Part shown: piece by piece, positions 31,412 to 33,877 of the stretch | Layout of the letters: each line of letters opens with the position of its first letter | Numbering within the stretch: position 1 is the first letter of the stretch | Source of the DNA: Levilactobacillus tongjiangensis | GTDB taxonomy: Bacteria; Bacillota; Bacilli; Lactobacillales; Lactobacillaceae | DNA length: 33,877 nucleotides | Direction of reading: 5' to 3' | Assembly: GCF_003946345.1 (NCBI RefSeq) | Contig: NZ_RHNY01000022.1 | Coordinates: 1 to 33,877, forward strand | Notes under the pieces: generated by a model | The model's database searches: none | Seen by the model: the letters and a program-made list of their open reading frames with translations, nothing else | Told to the model about the DNA's origin: nothing | Made by a program: the position numbers and the translations under genes

Positions 31412-32473
31412 TTATTTGTCACCATCTTCATCTTTCTTGTCACGACGACGCCGACGAATCAAGTAAATAATCAACAGAATCAGAAGAACCAGGATCAACA
31501 TGCCTAAGGCACCTAAAGCAATTAGAAGCCAAATACTAATCCCAGGATTTTCAATTGAATCATGGTTATATTTATTTGCCTGCGCCTGCGTAATGGTAAA
31601 GTCACGGTCGAAAACCCATTCGTGATCACTGTTCTTAGCAACCATGTGCAAGTGATAGTGACCCGCTTTTAGAGGCGTTTCCCCGTAAAGCATAGGGTAA
31701 TTGTAAACCGTGTTAGGGGCCATCAAAACGTTTTTATTGGCATCTTTCTTGACGACACTCCCACCATCACGGTTGGTAATAGTAGAATTGATTTTTAACT
31801 TCGGAATCATAACCGCCGTTGGATTACGCAAATCCGCAATAACCCCACGACGCTTGTAAGATAGCCCGGCGGCTACTTTACCCAACTTCATGTTGGGATT
31901 AGGAACTTGTCCCTTCGTGTACTTCATCCCAACAACATAGGTATATTCATTGCGAATATTATCCGCACCTTTAACGGTTCCCGTAACCTTATTATCAACT
32001 CGCTTAAAGTACCAACCACCAAGAATTACACCATTGAAACTCGTCTTAGGCATCTTAACGGTAGCCGTGACAACTTTTGAACCAGCTGCCGGAATTGTGA
32101 TGGTCTTTTTCCCTTGAATCTTAGTAATATCACTCATTTTGTAGCGTAACGAAGAATCAAACGACTTTGCTGGCTTCACGTATTCAACTGATCCACCTGA
32201 ATTCGTCCAAGCGGTATGAATCGCTGTTTTAACTTGAATATCTTTATTTGTCACGTTATAAATTCTAACTTGCAACGTCTGCGTTTGACCTGACTTCATT
32301 CTCAAATCAAAGAAAGAATTGTTCTTGTTAATCTGATTTTTAGGAATTTTAGCAGAAACACTGTACCCAACATCATTCCCAGCAGCTTGTGCAGTTGTTT
32401 CAAACGTTACCCCAGCAACAACAATACTAATAGCCATCAAAAAGAATAGGCCAACTTTTTTAATTCCCTGCAT
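31412..32473 (-). CDS. DUF916/DUF3324 WxL-interacting protein (CscA-like)
   Basis: 353 residues. After the signal peptide (cut near AQA, residue 30) comes the DUF916 domain (VGYSVSAKIPKNQINKNNSFFDLRMKSGQ..., about 35-160), which in family work binds peptidoglycan. The DUF3324 domain (about 170-300) contacts host or partner proteins. A C-terminal helix (ISIWLLIALGALGMLILVLLI) and a strongly basic end (RRRRRDKKDED) anchor it in the membrane. GAGG precedes ATG 32473. It starts the downstream part of the cluster, after an intrinsic terminator behind the first WxL gene. Confidence 0.92.
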   Translation of the reverse strand: MQGIKKVGLFFLMAISIVVAGVTFETTAQAAGNDVGYSVSAKIPKNQINKNNSFFDLRMKSGQTQTLQVRIYNVTNKDIQVKTAIHTAWTNSGGSVEYVKPAKSFDSSLRYKMSDITKIQGKKTITIPAAGSKVVTATVKMPKTSFNGVILGGWYFKRVDNKVTGTVKGADNIRNEYTYVVGMKYTKGQVPNPNMKLGKVAAGLSYKRRGVIADLRNPTAVMIPKLKINSTITNRDGGSVVKKDANKNVLMAPNTVYNYPMLYGETPLKAGHYHLHMVAKNSDHEWVFDRDFTITQAQANKYNHDSIENPGISIWLLIALGALGMLILVLLILLIIYLIRRRRRDKKDEDGDK

Positions 32474-32531
32474 CCTCGCACCTCTACATTAACCGATTTT
32501 ATATACACCTATATAATACTACATATGCTAG

Positions 32532-32568
32532 AAAAAAAGGTGCTCATTTAAGTTCAATGAGCACCTTT
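32532..32568 (-). terminator. Terminator between the first WxL gene and the rest of the cluster
   Basis: A perfect 13-bp stem (AAAGGTGCTCATT and its complement, loop 7) is followed leftward by seven T. It lies inside the cluster, so the first WxL gene is probably made mostly as a single-gene transcript. Confidence 0.88.
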
Positions 32569-32582
32569 AGTCATAATAAATA

Positions 32583-33335
32583 TTAAGCTTCTGGAGTATC
32601 GCCTAAAGTCCAGTTCAAGGTGCCAGTGTAAGTACCAGCCTTAACGTTAACTGGTAAACTACTCAAGCTAATGTTATCTGGAGCAATTTGCATAGCAGTC
32701 GTACCAGCACCGTGACCTTCAGCTGCTGAGTAAAGCACTTCTGCACTCCCACCAGTAGTTAAAGTCTTGCTGTTAGATGCAATCGTGTCATCAGCAGAGT
32801 TCACAACCTTATTATTAGCTTCAGTTGCAGCACCATTCAGTTGCAGAGAAGCACCGGTAATAGAAGAACCGTTGTCACCAGTTAAGTCAGATGCAGTTAC
32901 ACTAACATTCCAACCAGCGTTAGTCCCACGAGCATCACTAACTTCAGTTACTAAGTTAGCATTAGGGGTACCAGTACCGAAGTCTTGACTATCAACACTT
33001 TCAGCTTTAAATGATTGGGCAGCTGCTTCTGTCTGAGTTGTAACAGATTGGTGAGACCCAAAGTTGATTCCCTTTGATACGTACAGGAAGGCTAAGTCAC
33101 CAGAAAGAGCTGGATCAGTAGCACCACCATGATCGGTATTACCTGGAGCCGTGCCTACAGGCTGGTCTGGGTTATCTGGATTAACTGGCGTAACTGGCTT
33201 AGTTGGCTTAGTGAATTCAACGCTGGTAGTTGTTTTACCAGTTGATGACGTAGTGGCAGCGTTTGCTGTAACTGGCGCTACGGCCCCGACTAATAATGCT
33301 CCGGCTAATACTAAACTGCTTAATGACTTTTTCAT
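32583..33335 (-). CDS. WxL-domain cell-surface protein (CscB-like)
   Basis: 250 residues. The signal peptide ends near ANA (residues 25-27). A Thr/Pro linker (KPTKPVTPVNPDNPDQP) is followed by the WxL domain (about 80-250), which starts LAFLYVSKGINFGS, has the first motif WNVSVTASDL and ends LNWTLGDTPEA, as the canonical domain does. It is attached to peptidoglycan non-covalently. AGAGGGG precedes ATG 33335. It heads the csc-type cluster, with its own strong promoter (33510-33538) and terminator, fitting the most abundant structural member. Confidence 0.93.
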   Translation of the reverse strand: MKKSLSSLVLAGALLVGAVAPVTANAATTSSTGKTTTSVEFTKPTKPVTPVNPDNPDQPVGTAPGNTDHGGATDPALSGDLAFLYVSKGINFGSHQSVTTQTEAAAQSFKAESVDSQDFGTGTPNANLVTEVSDARGTNAGWNVSVTASDLTGDNGSSITGASLQLNGAATEANNKVVNSADDTIASNSKTLTTGGSAEVLYSAAEGHGAGTTAMQIAPDNISLSSLPVNVKAGTYTGTLNWTLGDTPEA

Positions 33336-33509
33336 GATATCTGCACCCCTCTGTGTGATTTAGCTCTTCATTCCTCAACAATTAATTAATAACTTCACTC
33401 GATAGTAGGTACCAACTCTCTAGTCATCCTAGTAGTGACTGTTTTGAAAAGTGGTATAAAGTGTAGGTCGTAAATCTTCGTTACACTTCCCTATCTATGT
33501 AACAACACT

Positions 33510-33538
33510 ATTATATGGCTTATATGTCGATATGTAAA
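33510..33538 (-). promoter_or_regulatory. Promoter of the WxL gene
   Basis: Leftward TTTACA (33538-33533), 17 bases and a consensus TATAAT (33515-33510). It leaves an AT-rich leader of about 165 nt holding an AAGTGTA/TACACTT hairpin. A TTTTTTCGAAAAAA palindrome (33542-33555) just upstream of the -35 may be an operator. The remaining gap up to 33807 shows no gene. Confidence 0.65.
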
Positions 33539-33807
33539 CAGTTTTTTCGAAAAAAGTTCGATTTATTTTATATTTTTTATTTTAAGTATAAACACCGTCA
33601 TATCGCTAATCTCCCAGCCGATTTTTCTTTTCTTAATATTACATGATCAATCTACTTTTGCCACCATCCGATAAGTGTCCCAATTTATACTAGTCAAACT
33701 ATTTAATCTAAATCTGCATAACAGCAGTAATTGCCTATCAATCCAAAACCATTGAATTTTACTGTTTTTCAATCAAGTAACCCCTATAAACTAGTACAAT
33801 TGTTATG

Positions 33808-33864
33808 ATCCCTCTGTGGTTGTCAGATGAAATAATATAATTCATCTGACAATGACGGAGGGAT
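33808..33864 (+). promoter_or_regulatory. 24-bp leader hairpin covering the RBS of the edge gene
   Basis: Arms 33808-33831 and 33841-33864 pair almost throughout: 12 perfect pairs near the 9-nt loop, then one mismatch and two G-U wobbles that exist only in rightward RNA, then ATCCCTC with GAGGGAT. The GGAGGG ribosome binding site (33857-33862) is fully inside the 3' arm. TTTTC follows, so it could also terminate transcription. Confidence 0.7.
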
Positions 33865-33870
33865 TTTCGT

Positions 33871-33877
33871 ATGCCAA
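33871..33877 (+). CDS. Partial CDS start at the right edge
   Basis: ATG 33871 lies eight bases after GGAGGG, but only two codons are visible. The good spacing makes a real gene likely; its identity cannot be told. Confidence 0.4.

Noticed and set aside
33808-33870. Right-edge hairpin as a simple terminator of a rightward gene
   Set aside because: No rightward gene lies upstream in the window, and a well-spaced RBS and ATG follow; a leader role is more likely, though termination activity cannot be excluded.

Overview
The window looks like a chromosomal segment of a lactic acid bacterium of the family Lactobacillaceae, with Levilactobacillus as my best guess. The support is a complete WxL/DUF916/LPQTxE cell-surface cluster, an OpuC-type osmolyte transporter with fused CBS domains, MucBP and GH25 surface proteins sharing a C-terminal wall-repeat type, a DUF3737 protein, AGGAGG-type ribosome binding sites and several TTG/GTG starts. 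No rRNA, tRNA, CRISPR array or transposase was seen.\n\nLayout. 1-4.65 kb (AT-rich): a zinc alcohol dehydrogenase and an MFS transporter in a leftward operon, with a divergent paralogous MFS transporter and an operator-rich gap between them. 4.7-6.75 kb: a leftward operon for a GH25 lysozyme-like exoprotein and a small secreted protein. 7.2-8.8 kb: a lone purH behind a PurR-box-like site. 9-12 kb: a GT2 glycosyltransferase and a large polytopic membrane protein, probably lipid-linked sugar transfer to an envelope polymer. 12.1-14.2 kb: a DUF3737 beta-helix protein and a MalY/PatB C-S lyase, coupled by a one-base overlap. 14.3-15.3 kb: a DyP peroxidase gene broken by one in-frame amber codon. 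15.6-16.9 kb: an MFS drug-efflux pump. 17.5-18.0 kb: a short NAD(P)-binding protein. 18.4-21.9 kb: opuCABCD. 22.6-24 kb: an unknown 12-TM membrane protein. 24.4-27.5 kb: three leftward secreted proteins. 27.7-29.1 kb: a Crp/Fnr-type regulator, divergent from a two-gene unit that carries a perfect FNR box in its promoter. 29.2-33.3 kb: a leftward csc-type cluster of two WxL proteins, a DUF916/DUF3324 protein and an LPQTSE-anchored protein. A partial gene starts at each window edge, and each has its ribosome binding site inside a long hairpin.\n\nThe most striking content is not protein-coding. Five intergenic elements of about 155-190 nt (16978-17153, 17348-17521, 21964-22155, 22396-22550, 24206-24370) differ strongly in sequence, yet all five can be folded by hand into the same shape: a long closing stem around three hairpins. 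The paired arms covary. A U-U mismatch sits at the same place in hairpin 1 of all five, and an A-G mismatch next to a C-G pair recurs in hairpins 2 and 3. Four of the five form two head-to-head pairs. I do not recognise the family; it is either a structured RNA or a structured mobile repeat.\n\nFunctionally the segment is dominated by envelope work (surface proteins, wall hydrolase, polymer glycosylation), stress handling (osmolytes, peroxide/redox, drug efflux) and small-molecule uptake. All fold and promoter statements come from reading the bases by eye, not from computation.
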